Assembly: GCF_007995055.1 (NCBI RefSeq)
Contig: NZ_VOQQ01000001.1
Coordinates: 2,897,001-2,961,000, forward strand
Reading direction: 5' to 3'
Length of the DNA: 64,000 bases
Source: Sphingosinicella ginsenosidimutans
Lineage (GTDB): Bacteria > Pseudomonadota > Alphaproteobacteria > Sphingomonadales > Sphingomonadaceae
In this document: positions 24,584-33,131 of the stretch, one piece after another
Layout: the number at the start of each line of letters is the position of its first letter
Position numbering within the stretch: the first letter of the stretch is position 1
Made by a program: the position numbers and the translations under genes
Notes under the pieces: generated by a model
Seen by the model: only the letters and a program-made list of their open reading frames with translations
What the model was told of the DNA's origin: nothing
Databases searched by the model: none

Positions 24584-26923
24584 ATGACCGAACAGAGCTT
24601 GCCCAAACTCGACTGGCAGGTCGTCGCAAACCGCAAGGCGCCGGACGGCGTTCGCGGTTGGGGTCGCGTGCGCGCCGCGCAGCTTCGCCACATGAGCCGC
24701 GCGATGGAAATCGCGGCCTGGGGCCAGACCTTCAACGCGCTCCTGATCTGCTATCTGCTCGCCGGCCAGGCGCCGCCGGCCCTGATCGCGACCTGGATGC
24801 TCGCTCTCGCGCTGCTGATGGTCTATATCGTTCAGAACAAGCGGAAACTTCGCGGCCGCCAGATCCATTCGCTCCCCCGCAAGACGCTCAATCGCGCCGC
24901 CTATCACACGGTCTTCTTCGGGACCGTCTGGGCGTTTCCGGCGCGGTATCTGTTCGAATATGCCAATCACGGGCAGCAGCTCGGAATCTGCGTCATCACC
25001 GCGACGATGATGGCCGGCGCCACCTTCGTCTTCGCGCCGGTCGCCCCGGCCGCAGCCCCCTATGTGCTCATCATGGGCGTCGCGGTGACGAAGATGCTGA
25101 CGACCTCGGGATCGCCGATCGTCGTCGCCATCGGCCCGATCTACACGCTTGCGATGATGGGCATGGTGCTCGTCAACGGCCGCGCCTTCCTGCAGCGCAA
25201 ATGCCTCGACATCGCGCTCGAGGAGCGCGAGGAGACGGTCAGCCTGCTCCTGCGCGAATTCGAGAGCTCCGATGCCGACTGGCTCTGGCATACCAACAAC
25301 GCGCTCGCCTTCCAGAACGTCTCGGCCCGCTTCGCCCGTGCCATCGGCCGCAGCGTTGAGGAGATCGAGGGCCTCGATTTCTCCGAGCTTCTGAAGACCG
25401 TCCCGCGCACCGATCAGTCGACCCGCCGCTCGCTCGCCGCGATCGAGGCGGCGATCGCGCGGCGCGAGCCCTTCTCGGACATCGCCCTGCCCTTCCCCTT
25501 CGGCAAGAACGGCCGCACGATCGAGCTCTCCGCGCGGCCGATCTTCACCAAGCAAGGGCGCTTCACCGGCTATCACGGCGTCGGATCGGACGTCACCGAA
25601 GCCCGCCTGGCGGCCGACCGGATCGCGCACATGGCGCGCCACGACGCGCTCACCGGCCTGCCCAACCGCCTGCAGGTGCTCGACAATCTCGAAAGCGCGC
25701 TGTCGGCGGCCCGAGCCCGCGGCCATGAATGCGCCGTCCTGCTCGTCGATCTGGATCGGTTCAAGACGATCAACGATTCGCTCGGCCACGTTGCCGGAGA
25801 CCATCTGCTGAAGCAGGTCGCGCGCTGCTTCGAGGCCTCGATCGCCGACGACATGACCGCCGGCCGGCTTGGCGGCGACGAGTTCGCGATCGTCGTCCCC
25901 GAGGTCGAAAGCCGCGACGAGATCGAACAATTGTGCCTGGCGCTGGTCGGCGCGCTCCAGGGTCCCTTCCTCTATCGCGAGCAGCGGCTGTTCATCGGCG
26001 CCAGCATCGGCGTTTCGATCGGGCCGAGGGACGGCGAGACGGTCGAGGAAATGATCCGCAGCGCCGATCTCGCGCTCTACAAGGCCAAGGACGGCAGCGG
26101 CAACGATATCCGCTTCTTCGATCCGAGCTTCCACCTCGAGGCCGAGGAGCGGCGCAAGATCGAGATCGCGCTCCATACCGCCGCCGATGCCGGCGAGTTC
26201 AGCCTCGCCTACCAGCCGATCGTCGATGCCGGCACGCTCAAGATCCGCGGCTTCGAGGCGTTGCTGCGCTGGAACAATCCCGAGCTCGGCCAGATCTCTC
26301 CCGAAAAGTTCATCCCGATCGCCGAGGAGACCGGGATGCTCGGCCGGATCGGCGAGTGGGTGCTTCGGACCGCGTGCCGCGAGGCCGCGAGCTGGCCGCG
26401 CGACATCTCGATCGCGGTGAATGTCTCGCCACGCCAGCTTCGCGATCCGGCGTTCATCGTCACCCTGGTCTCGGCGCTCACCCAGGCGGGGATCGAGCCG
26501 CACCGGCTGGAGCTCGAAGTCACCGAGACGGTCTTTCTCGAGCTCACCGGGACGACGCAGAAAATCCTCCAGCAGATCCAGAGCCTCGGCGTCCGCCTTG
26601 GCATGGACGATTTCGGCACCGGCTATTCCTCGCTCGGCTATCTGCGGAAGGCCGATTTTGACACGCTCAAGATCGACCGCAGCTTCGTCCAGGCCGTGTC
26701 GACGCAGGATTCGGAGAGCACCGCGATCATCCGCGCCGTCGTCGCGCTGGCCGGCAGCCTCGGCATGAAGACGGTGGCCGAGGGCGTCGCGACCGAGGAG
26801 CAGCTGAAGCTGGTCCGCGCCCTGGGCTGCGACCGGATCCAGGGCTATATCTTCTCCCGCCCCGTTTCCGGGTCGACCGCCAGGGCGATGCTCGGCGCGG
26901 CCGGCAATCTCGCCGCCGCCTGA
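24584..26923 (+). CDS. Membrane PAS-GGDEF-EAL cyclic-di-GMP protein
   Basis: 779 residues. Order: N-terminal membrane block with several hydrophobic helices (about residues 45-205), a PAS-like domain (about 220-345), GGDEF domain with intact RLGGDEFAIV (near 428), and EAL domain with FEALLRW (near 556), VTETVFLEL, MDDFGTGYSSLGYL and KTVAEGV. Both catalytic sites look intact, so it could make or degrade c-di-GMP; many such proteins are net phosphodiesterases with a regulatory GGDEF. An imperfect repeat GTTAGG-N10-CCTAAC (24530-24551) lies just upstream. Confidence 0.94.
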   Translation: MTEQSLPKLDWQVVANRKAPDGVRGWGRVRAAQLRHMSRAMEIAAWGQTFNALLICYLLAGQAPPALIATWMLALALLMVYIVQNKRKLRGRQIHSLPRKTLNRAAYHTVFFGTVWAFPARYLFEYANHGQQLGICVITATMMAGATFVFAPVAPAAAPYVLIMGVAVTKMLTTSGSPIVVAIGPIYTLAMMGMVLVNGRAFLQRKCLDIALEEREETVSLLLREFESSDADWLWHTNNALAFQNVSARFARAIGRSVEEIEGLDFSELLKTVPRTDQSTRRSLAAIEAAIARREPFSDIALPFPFGKNGRTIELSARPIFTKQGRFTGYHGVGSDVTEARLAADRIAHMARHDALTGLPNRLQVLDNLESALSAARARGHECAVLLVDLDRFKTINDSLGHVAGDHLLKQVARCFEASIADDMTAGRLGGDEFAIVVPEVESRDEIEQLCLALVGALQGPFLYREQRLFIGASIGVSIGPRDGETVEEMIRSADLALYKAKDGSGNDIRFFDPSFHLEAEERRKIEIALHTAADAGEFSLAYQPIVDAGTLKIRGFEALLRWNNPELGQISPEKFIPIAEETGMLGRIGEWVLRTACREAASWPRDISIAVNVSPRQLRDPAFIVTLVSALTQAGIEPHRLELEVTETVFLELTGTTQKILQQIQSLGVRLGMDDFGTGYSSLGYLRKADFDTLKIDRSFVQAVSTQDSESTAIIRAVVALAGSLGMKTVAEGVATEEQLKLVRALGCDRIQGYIFSRPVSGSTARAMLGAAGNLAAA

Positions 26924-26994
26924 GCGCCGCGCGACCGGGCGCGCCACCCCTTGCGCCCCCGCCGCCCGCCGTCTAGGAGCGCGCGCTTGGGCAC

Positions 26995-27070
26995 AGGAGT
27001 GTAGCTCAGCTGGTAGAGCATCGGTCTCCAAAACCGAGGGTCGTGGGTTCGAGTCCCTCCACTCCTGCCA
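26995..27070 (+). tRNA. tRNA-Trp (anticodon CCA)
   Basis: 76-nt cloverleaf. The acceptor stem AGGAGTG pairs with CACTCCT; D-arm GCTC...GAGC; anticodon loop CTCCAAA with CCA in the middle; T-arm with GGTTCGAGTCC; encoded 3' CCA. It stands just upstream of secE-nusG, the usual bacterial position for tRNA-Trp. Confidence 0.97.
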
Positions 27071-27339
27071 TTCTTCCGCATCCGCCTTCTTCGGACGGCG
27101 CGCGGCGATGGTCCGGCGGCGCCGGCGCCCTCTTGCCGGGCTTTGCGCATGTCGCTAAAAGCCCCGCTCAATCCGGCATGGGTGGAAGCGGCACCGGTCC
27201 TTGGGGACGGGGCAGCGGGCCCTTGCCCGGTGCGGCCGGCTGGCGAGCGCGCGCTCTGGCATTCGCCGGGCGCGCGATTATGTAGGCGGCTTGCGGTTTC
27301 TGCGGGCCCGAGAGGGTTCGAAGCGAGAAGGCACGACAG

Positions 27340-27534
27340 GTGGCATTCAGTCCAGGCAAGTTCATCAACGAGGTCAAGATCGAGGCGGCGAAGATCGTCT
27401 GGCCGACGCGCAAGCAGACGGTGATGACGGCGCTGATGGTCGTCATCATGACGACGATCCTCGCACTCTTCTTCTTCGCGGTCGACACCGCCTTCGGCGC
27501 GATCGTCCACCAGCTCTTGAGCCTGCTGAGCTAA
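27340..27534 (+). CDS. secE: Preprotein translocase subunit SecE
   Basis: 64 residues: amphipathic KFINEVKIEAAKIVWPTRKQT followed by one membrane helix (TVMTALMVVIMTTILALFFFAVDTAFGAIVHQLL). Essential clamp subunit of SecYEG. It starts with GTG at 27340, with GAGAAGG upstream. The 270 nt between tRNA-Trp and this gene carries no convincing gene and presumably holds the promoter. Confidence 0.96.
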   Translation: MAFSPGKFINEVKIEAAKIVWPTRKQTVMTALMVVIMTTILALFFFAVDTAFGAIVHQLLSLLS

Positions 27535-27605
27535 AGCGCAGGCCCTCACCTTGCTTCCCTGCCCGAAGGCAGCGGAGGCAGACGACAGACAGGAAGCACG
27601 ACACC

Positions 27606-28145
27606 ATGTCCCGCTGGTACATCATCCACGCTTATTCCGGCTTCGAGAACAAGGTCCGGGATTCGATCATGGCCGAGGCGACGCGGATGGGCCTCGACGC
27701 GCTGGTCGAGAGTGTCGAGGTGCCGACCGAGAAAGTGACCGAGGTTCGCCGCGGCAAGAAGGTGACGAGCGACCGCAAGTTCTTCCCCGGCTATGTTCTC
27801 GCCAAGCTGAACATGAACGACGACGTCTATCACCTGGTCAAGAACACGCCCAAGGTGACGGGATTTCTCGGCTCGTCCGGCAAGCCGCAGCCGATCAGCG
27901 ACGCCGAGGCCGCGCGCATCCTCAACACCAAGGACGAGGCCGCCAAGGCCGAGCCCAAGACCCGGGTCAGCGTCGATTACGAGATCGGCGACAACGTGAA
28001 GGTGCTCGACGGTCCCTTCGCGAGCTTCAACGGCCTCGTCGAGGAGCTCGATTTCGAGAAGGGACGCGTCAAGGTCTCGGTCTCGATCTTCGGTCGCGCG
28101 ACGCCGGTCGAGCTCGAGTTCGAGCAGGTCGAACGGGTCAAGTAG
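27606..28145 (+). CDS. nusG: Transcription termination/antitermination protein NusG
   Basis: 179 residues: NGN domain (RWYIIHAYSGFENKVRDSI, RKFFPGYVLAKLNMNDDVYHLVKNTPKVTGFLG) and C-terminal KOW domain (YEIGDNVKVLDGPFASFNGLVEELD). It couples RNA polymerase to Rho or ribosomes. AGGAAG precedes the ATG. Unlike the common layout, rplK does not follow directly but lies 3.8 kb downstream. Confidence 0.98.
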   Translation: MSRWYIIHAYSGFENKVRDSIMAEATRMGLDALVESVEVPTEKVTEVRRGKKVTSDRKFFPGYVLAKLNMNDDVYHLVKNTPKVTGFLGSSGKPQPISDAEAARILNTKDEAAKAEPKTRVSVDYEIGDNVKVLDGPFASFNGLVEELDFEKGRVKVSVSIFGRATPVELEFEQVERVK

Positions 28146-28257
28146 CGGATCGGGATCCCTGGCGCGCGCTCGCGAAACGGTTGGACCGGCCGCGACGACA
28201 TTGTAACAAGCGCGCCAGCGAGACGATCGGAGCGCCGTCATCCGCCAGATTGCCGCC

Positions 28258-29358
28258 TTGCCGTACCAGACCGAGGGTCACGCGATCGATTCGCCGGTGC
28301 GGATCCTGCTGATCACCTCGCGCGAGGCGAAGCGCTGGGTGATCCCCAAGGGGAATCCCGCGCCGGGGCTCCATGCGCACAATGCCGCCGCGCTCGAGGC
28401 GGAAGAGGAGGCCGGGGTCCTCGGTCTCGTCTGCCCGGTGCCGCTGGGCTCCTATCGCTATCGCAAGCGGCGGCGCAGCGGCGCATCCCTGCTGATCGAC
28501 GTCGACGTCTTCCCGCTGGCGGTAAGCGGCGAGCTCGACCAGTGGAAGGAGCAGCACGAGCGCGAGCGGCGCTGGTTCAGCCTCGCCGACGCCGCCGACG
28601 CGGTCGACGAGCCGGACCTGCGCGATCTGATCCGCTCGTTCGGACAATCGGAATTCAGGGCGGCAACGCAGCGCACCGGTCTCCTCCAGGCCGTCGCGCA
28701 AGGATCGAAGGTGGGGCATATGTTCGCTTGGTTTCAAAGGCTGCTGCCGAAGACCGGCAATTTCTTCGACCTGTTCGAGGCGCATGCGGTGACTGTCGTC
28801 GCCGGGGCCGACGCGCTCGCGCGGCTGCTCCAGGACGGCAGCGCGGAACATATCCGCGAGGTGATCGAGCGCGAGCATGACGCCGACGAGATCATCCGCG
28901 AGGTGCTCCAGACCGTCCGCCGCACCTTCCTCACCCCGTTCGATCGGGGCGCGATCATCGGCCTGATCGGCGCGCTCGACGACGCGATCGACGAGATGCA
29001 GGCGACGGTCCAGGCGATCGATCTTTACGAGGTGAAGGCGTTCGAGCCGGAAATGAAGGACATGGCCGCCATCATCGTCGATGCCGCCCGCCTGACCGCC
29101 GAGGCGATGCCGCTGCTGCGCGACGTCGGCCGCAACGGCACGCGGCTCCACGAGCTCACCGAACGGCTTGTGCGGATGGAAAGCCACGCCGACGAAATCC
29201 ATACCGCCGGCCTCAAGCGCGCCTACAAGGAGCTCGGCCCGGTCGATCCGCTGCGCTTTTCGGTCCATCGCGAGGTCTACAAGCATCTCGAACGGATCGT
29301 CGATGCGTTCGAGGATGTCGCCAACGAGATCGACGGCCTCGTCATCGATCACGCCTGA
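28258..29358 (+). CDS. NUDIX - DUF47 (PhoU-like) fusion, or DUF47 gene behind a decayed NUDIX
   Basis: One open frame joins an N-terminal NUDIX hydrolase-like domain (RWVIPKGNPAPGL..., box residues LEAEEEAGV in place of REAxEEAGV) to a DUF47 domain (MFAWFQRLLPKTGNFFDLFEAHA ... FEDVANEIDGLVIDHA). There is no stop between them. The NUDIX N-terminus (IRQIAALPYQ) lacks a standard start: TTG 28258 is the first usual codon, while the GGAG site at 28229-28232 points to GTC or ATC at 28237/28240. An internal ATG at 28720 with GAAGG 8 nt upstream would make a normal 212-residue DUF47 protein, partner of the Pit transporter that follows with a TGATG overlap. Confidence 0.8.
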   Translation: MPYQTEGHAIDSPVRILLITSREAKRWVIPKGNPAPGLHAHNAAALEAEEEAGVLGLVCPVPLGSYRYRKRRRSGASLLIDVDVFPLAVSGELDQWKEQHERERRWFSLADAADAVDEPDLRDLIRSFGQSEFRAATQRTGLLQAVAQGSKVGHMFAWFQRLLPKTGNFFDLFEAHAVTVVAGADALARLLQDGSAEHIREVIEREHDADEIIREVLQTVRRTFLTPFDRGAIIGLIGALDDAIDEMQATVQAIDLYEVKAFEPEMKDMAAIIVDAARLTAEAMPLLRDVGRNGTRLHELTERLVRMESHADEIHTAGLKRAYKELGPVDPLRFSVHREVYKHLERIVDAFEDVANEIDGLVIDHA

Positions 29359-30371
29359 TGCACGATCTCGCCCTTCCGCTGCTGATCGGCCTGATCGCGG
29401 TCGCGCTCGCCTTCGATTTCCTGAACGGTCTCCATGACGCCGCCAATTCGATCGCGACGGTGGTCGCCACGCGGCTGCTGAAGCCGGTCCACGCTGTCCT
29501 GTTCGCGGCCATGTTCAACGGCGCCGCCTATTTCCTCACGGTCAGCTTCCCGAGCCTCCACAAGGTCGCCGACACGATCGGCCAGGGACTGGTGCAGAAG
29601 GATCTGGTGACGCCCGCAGTGGTGTTCGGCGCGCTCGCCGGCGCGATGACGTGGAATGTCGTCACCTGGCTGAAGGGCATCCCCTCCTCCAGCAGCCATG
29701 CGCTCGTCGGCGGATTGATCGGCGCCGGCGTCGCCCATGCAGGCCTCGGCTCCATCCAGTGGATCGGGCTCAACAAGACTTTGATCGCGATCGTGCTGTC
29801 GCCGATGCTCGGCATGATCCTCGCCATGCTGATCATGCTGATCACCAGCTGGCTGATGCGTCGGGCGAGCTATGGCGGGGCCGAACGCGCGTTTCGTGCG
29901 CTCCATCTCGTCTCCTCCGGCGCCTATTCGCTGAGCCACGGGCTCAACGACGCGCAGAAGACGATGGGGATCATCGCCGTCCTCCTCTATTCCACCGGCT
30001 ACCTCCACGGGAATTTCGAAGTGCCGCACTGGGTCGCGATCAGCTGCTACGCGGCGATGGCGCTCGGAACGCTGAGCGGCGGCTGGAGGATCATCGAGAC
30101 GATGGGATCGCGGATCACCAAGCTCTCGCAGCATCAGGGATTCAGCGCGTCGCTCGGCGGATCGGTCGTGCTGTTCGGCGCCTCGTGGCTCGGCATCCCG
30201 GTCTCGACGACCCACACCATCACCGGCGCGGTGGTCGGCGCCGGGACGGCGCGCCGTGCCTCGGCGGTGCGCTGGGGGATCGCCGGCAATGTCGTCATCG
30301 CCTGGATCATCACGATCCCCGCCTCCGGAGCCGTCGGCGCGCTTTTCTACTATCTGACGCAGCTGTTCTGA
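29358..30371 (+). CDS. pit: Low-affinity inorganic phosphate transporter (PitA family)
   Basis: 337 residues, multi-span. The two inverted PiT signatures are present: FDFLNGLHDAANSIATVVATR near the N-terminus and SLSHGLNDAQKTMG in the second half, plus IPSSSSHALVGGLIGAG and IPVSTTHTITGAVVGAG. It is coupled to the upstream DUF47 gene by TGATG; DUF47-Pit is a common pair in which the DUF47 protein is thought to regulate the transporter. Confidence 0.95.
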   Translation: MHDLALPLLIGLIAVALAFDFLNGLHDAANSIATVVATRLLKPVHAVLFAAMFNGAAYFLTVSFPSLHKVADTIGQGLVQKDLVTPAVVFGALAGAMTWNVVTWLKGIPSSSSHALVGGLIGAGVAHAGLGSIQWIGLNKTLIAIVLSPMLGMILAMLIMLITSWLMRRASYGGAERAFRALHLVSSGAYSLSHGLNDAQKTMGIIAVLLYSTGYLHGNFEVPHWVAISCYAAMALGTLSGGWRIIETMGSRITKLSQHQGFSASLGGSVVLFGASWLGIPVSTTHTITGAVVGAGTARRASAVRWGIAGNVVIAWIITIPASGAVGALFYYLTQLF

Positions 30372-30497
30372 CCATCGGCCGTCGACGGACGATATTGTCC
30401 GATTCCGGCCAATGTCCGGCCCGCGATCTGGCGGGATTTGCCAATTTTTAGCGAAAATTCCTGGCGGACGAAGGGGTCCGCCTCCCCGTCTTTTCCA

Positions 30498-30510
30498 TAA
30501 CTGATTGATA
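30498..30510 (-). promoter_or_regulatory. IHF-binding site candidate
   Basis: On the minus strand TATCAATCAGTTA matches the IHF consensus WATCAA-N4-TTR at every position. It lies about 20 bp upstream of the sigma-54 -24 element, the usual place for a DNA-bending site in such promoters. Confidence 0.65.
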
Positions 30511-30529
30511 ATATTCGCTTTTGTGGATC

Positions 30530-30545
30530 TGGCACGGCTTCTGCT
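30530..30545 (+). promoter_or_regulatory. Sigma-54 (RpoN) promoter of the PspC gene
   Basis: TGGCACG-GCTT-CTGCT: the -24 GG and -12 GC are 10 nt apart and only one base departs from TGGCACG-N4-TTGC. The PspC start follows 52 nt after it. psp genes in other bacteria use sigma-54 with PspF and IHF, so context and motif agree. A TTTGCC...GCGAAA dyad at 30437-30456 is a candidate activator site. Confidence 0.75.
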
Positions 30546-30596
30546 GATGGGATTGGCATCGGGCAAGTCCGCCCACCACGCCAGGGAGTTCCACCA

Positions 30597-30893
30597 ATGT
30601 CGGCCAGCCAGTCCAACCTCTTCACCCGCGAAGACACCATGCTCGGCGTCTGCCAGGCGATCGGCGAAGATTTCGGGTTCAGCGGCAACTGGCTGCGCGT
30701 CGGTTTCGCCGTCGCCCTGTTCTTCAGCCCGGTCGGCGCCATCGCCGCCTATCTGGGCCTTGGCGTCGTCGTGCTCGCCTCGCGGCTGATCGCGCCGGCT
30801 CCGCGTCGGGCCGTGACCGCGGCGGAGGCGCCGGCCGCCTCGCCGGCCGCCGAGGCCGCCGAGGTCGGTGAGGAGCTGGCGATCGCGGCCTGA
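30597..30893 (+). CDS. PspC-domain envelope stress protein
   Basis: 98 residues. The PspC domain reads NLFTREDTMLGVCQAIGEDFGFSGNWLRVGFAVALFFSPVGAIAAYLGLGVVVLASRLI with one or two membrane helices, followed by an Ala/Glu-rich tail. PspC senses membrane damage in the phage-shock response. AGGGAG precedes the ATG. pspA, pspB and pspF are not adjacent, so this may be a satellite member of the psp regulon. Confidence 0.9.
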   Translation: MSASQSNLFTREDTMLGVCQAIGEDFGFSGNWLRVGFAVALFFSPVGAIAAYLGLGVVVLASRLIAPAPRRAVTAAEAPAASPAAEAAEVGEELAIAA

Positions 30894-30905
30894 ACCGCGC
30901 GCCGG

Positions 30906-31538
30906 TCAGCCTTCGCCGCCGATCCAGGCGAAGAGGCGCTTCAAGGGGATCAGGCTGTTGAACTCGACGCCGGCCTCCCCCGCCCTCGACCAGCGCACCG
31001 TGCCTGGGACGGGGTCGAGGCCGGCGATCGCGACGACCACCGCGGCTCCCTCTTCGGGCGGCATCTGCATGGCCGGCAGGGAAAGTTTGACGCCGCCTTG
31101 CGAAAGATTGACCGTCTCCCCGCGAAGCACGCGCACGCCGCAGCGGACCGTTGCGAAACGGCGGATCTCGATCCGGGGCAGGCGCGAACGCTGTCCCTCG
31201 GCGGCGGCGGTCGCGGTCGACAGGACATCGGCAACATCGACCGGACGGTCGAACCTCAAGCCGATCTCGTCATCCTCGGCCCAGATCACCTCGCCGGCGA
31301 CGCTCTGGCCGCTCTTGAGCTCGATCTCGGCATGGGTGCCGACCGGCACGTCGCCATAGACGCGCGCGCGAAGGCCGCCGCACGAAATGTTGCGCACGAG
31401 GCAGAGCTCCCGCCCGCGCTCGGTCTTCATCGTCCCGACGCGCATGGTGGTCGTGTAGCGCTCGTCATGGCGGCGCTCAGGCGCGGGCACCATGTCTGAA
31501 AAGCTGTAGGTCGGTTCGTCCAGTGCCGCCTCGGCCAT
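30906..31538 (-). CDS. Protein with two PilZ domains
   Basis: 210 residues. The first PilZ domain has the c-di-GMP motifs RRHDERY and NISCGGLRAR; the second, after about residue 110, has RIEIRRFATVRCGV and NLSQGGVKLSLP. Its intact N-terminal motif predicts c-di-GMP binding. The ATG at 31538 follows GGGGA at 7 nt. It is convergent with the PspC gene (12 nt between stops) and 4 kb from the GGDEF-EAL gene. Confidence 0.9.
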   Translation of the reverse strand: MAEAALDEPTYSFSDMVPAPERRHDERYTTTMRVGTMKTERGRELCLVRNISCGGLRARVYGDVPVGTHAEIELKSGQSVAGEVIWAEDDEIGLRFDRPVDVADVLSTATAAAEGQRSRLPRIEIRRFATVRCGVRVLRGETVNLSQGGVKLSLPAMQMPPEEGAAVVVAIAGLDPVPGTVRWSRAGEAGVEFNSLIPLKRLFAWIGGEG

Positions 31539-31920
31539 GATCCATTCCCCTCGGGCCACGGCCTGACCTCGTGCCAGATTAAGACGCGGCCCCGAATGAA
31601 ATCTAGATCGGTTCGGTCATTCAAAGATTATCGCTCAACATGCGGATATTGCGGGGATTGTTATTGCATCTACGAAATGACGGCGGCGTCTTGGCGCGAA
31701 GCCGCGATCTGCTTGCATGACTTCGCCGGACGATCGCGTTCCCCTGGCGAAGGGGAATTGCGTCGACGCCCGCTCTGCGCTATGGGCCGCGCCTTCCACG
31801 CGACATGCCTGGAAAGCATTGCGGGAGGCGCGCCTCGCGGGGCCGCCGTCTGGACCGCTCGACTTGAACCTTGGACGGGCATGCCCCTGCGGCGCGCCCG
31901 GCCGAACTAGAGAGTGACAC
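31539..31920. other. 382-nt non-coding stretch upstream of rplK
   Basis: No convincing gene. The left part is AT-richer than its surroundings and should contain the divergent promoters of the PilZ gene and of rplK-rplA. Small hairpins occur (TTCCCC 31739-31744 with GGGGAA 31752-31757; the palindrome GAGGCGCGCCTC near 31825). A long rplK leader, possibly the L1 autoregulatory site, would fit, but I could not identify a match. Confidence 0.5.
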
Positions 31921-32352
31921 ATGGCGAAGAAGATCACGGGCTATATCAAGCTCCAGGTGCCTGCGGGCGCCGCCAATCCGTCGCCGCCGATCGGCCCTGC
32001 CCTGGGCCAGCGCGGCGTCAACATCATGGAGTTCTGCAAGGCGTTCAACGCCGCGACGAACGACATGGAAAAGGGGATGCCGATCCCCACCATCATCACC
32101 GTCTATGCCGATCGCAGCTTCTCGTTCGAGACGAAGACGCCGCCGGCCAGCTTCCTCATCAAGAAGGCGGCGAACATCAAGTCGGGCTCCAAGGAGCCGG
32201 GCAAGGCGAGCGCCGGGCGGATCAAGCGCTCGCAGCTCCAGCAGATCGCCGAGACCAAGATGAAGGATCTCAACGCCAACGATATCGAGGCGGCGACGAA
32301 GATCATTGAAGGCAGCGCCCGCGCGATGGGCCTCGACGTGGTGGAGGGCTGA
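31921..32352 (+). CDS. rplK: 50S ribosomal protein L11
   Basis: 143 residues: [43 protein letters not shown], the [14 protein letters not shown] segment and the C-terminal RNA-binding [21 protein letters not shown]. It organises the GTPase-associated centre and is followed 4 nt later by rplA. It heads its own block rather than following nusG. Confidence 0.98.
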   Translation: MAKKITGYIKLQVPAGAANPSPPIGPALGQRGVNIMEFCKAFNAATNDMEKGMPIPTIITVYADRSFSFETKTPPASFLIKKAANIKSGSKEPGKASAGRIKRSQLQQIAETKMKDLNANDIEAATKIIEGSARAMGLDVVEG

Positions 32353-32356
32353 CGAG

Positions 32357-33052
32357 ATGGCGAAGCTGACCAAGAAGGCGAAGAAGCTCGCCGAGCTCGA
32401 CACGCAGAAGCTCTATGGCGTCGACGAGGCGATCGCGACCGCCAAGGCCAATGCGACCGCCAAGTTCGACGAGACGATCGAGATCGCGCTGAACCTCGGC
32501 GTCGATCCGCGCCATGCCGACCAGATGGTCCGCGGCGTCGTGACGCTCCCGGCCGGCACCGGCAAGACGGTGCGGGTCGCTGTCTTTGCGAAGGGCGACA
32601 AGGCCGATGAGGCGAAGGCCGCCGGTGCGGACATCGTCGGCGCCGAAGACCTGATGGAGACCATCCAGGGCGGCACGATCGATTTCGACCGCGTCATCGC
32701 GACGCCGGACATGATGGGCGTCGTCGGCCGGCTCGGCAAGGTGCTCGGCCCCAAGGGGCTGATGCCGAACCCGAAGCTCGGCACCGTCACCCCGAACGTC
32801 GCCGAGGCGGTGAAGGCCGCGAAGGGCGGCCAGGTCGAGTTCCGCGTCGAAAAGGCCGGGATCATCCATTCCGGCATCGGCAAGGCGAGCTTCTCCGAGG
32901 CCGATCTTCGCAAGAATTTCGACGCCTTCGTCGATGCGATCGTCAAGGCGAAGCCGACCGGCGCCAAGGGCAAATATGTCCAGAAGGTCGCGCTTTCCTC
33001 CACCATGGGGCCGGGCCTCAAGGTCGACGTGGCCGAGGTCGCCAGCGCCTGA
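32357..33052 (+). CDS. rplA: 50S ribosomal protein L1
   Basis: 231 residues with the L1 signature [35 protein letters not shown] and [15 protein letters not shown]. It binds the L1 stalk of 23S rRNA and usually represses the L11-L1 mRNA. The gene ends at a strong terminator. Confidence 0.98.
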   Translation: MAKLTKKAKKLAELDTQKLYGVDEAIATAKANATAKFDETIEIALNLGVDPRHADQMVRGVVTLPAGTGKTVRVAVFAKGDKADEAKAAGADIVGAEDLMETIQGGTIDFDRVIATPDMMGVVGRLGKVLGPKGLMPNPKLGTVTPNVAEAVKAAKGGQVEFRVEKAGIIHSGIGKASFSEADLRKNFDAFVDAIVKAKPTGAKGKYVQKVALSSTMGPGLKVDVAEVASA

Positions 33053-33072
33053 GGCGACGCTCAATCGACATG

Positions 33073-33109
33073 AAAAAAGGCCGGGGCGGCAACGCTCCGG
33101 CCTTTTTTT
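33073..33109. terminator. Bidirectional intrinsic terminator after rplA
   Basis: AAAAAA then GGCCGG...CCGGCC (33079-33084 with 33097-33102, extended inward by GGCG/CGCT) then TTTTTTT. It serves rplA on the plus strand and, by symmetry, the convergent TonB-dependent receptor gene. Confidence 0.93.
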
Positions 33110-33131
33110 CATCTCCGCCGGGTCGCGACGG

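Noticed and set aside
24395..27031. 878-codon open frame antisense to the GGDEF-EAL gene and tRNA-Trp
   Set aside because: It would read through a tRNA gene and the opposite strand of a gene with intact GGDEF and EAL motifs.
28146..28257. Terminator between nusG and the NUDIX-DUF47 gene
   Set aside because: No stem followed by a T-run was found; read-through is possible.
31596..31910. 104-codon plus-strand frame before rplK
   Set aside because: No ribosome-binding site, no recognisable domain and atypical composition; more likely promoter and leader DNA.
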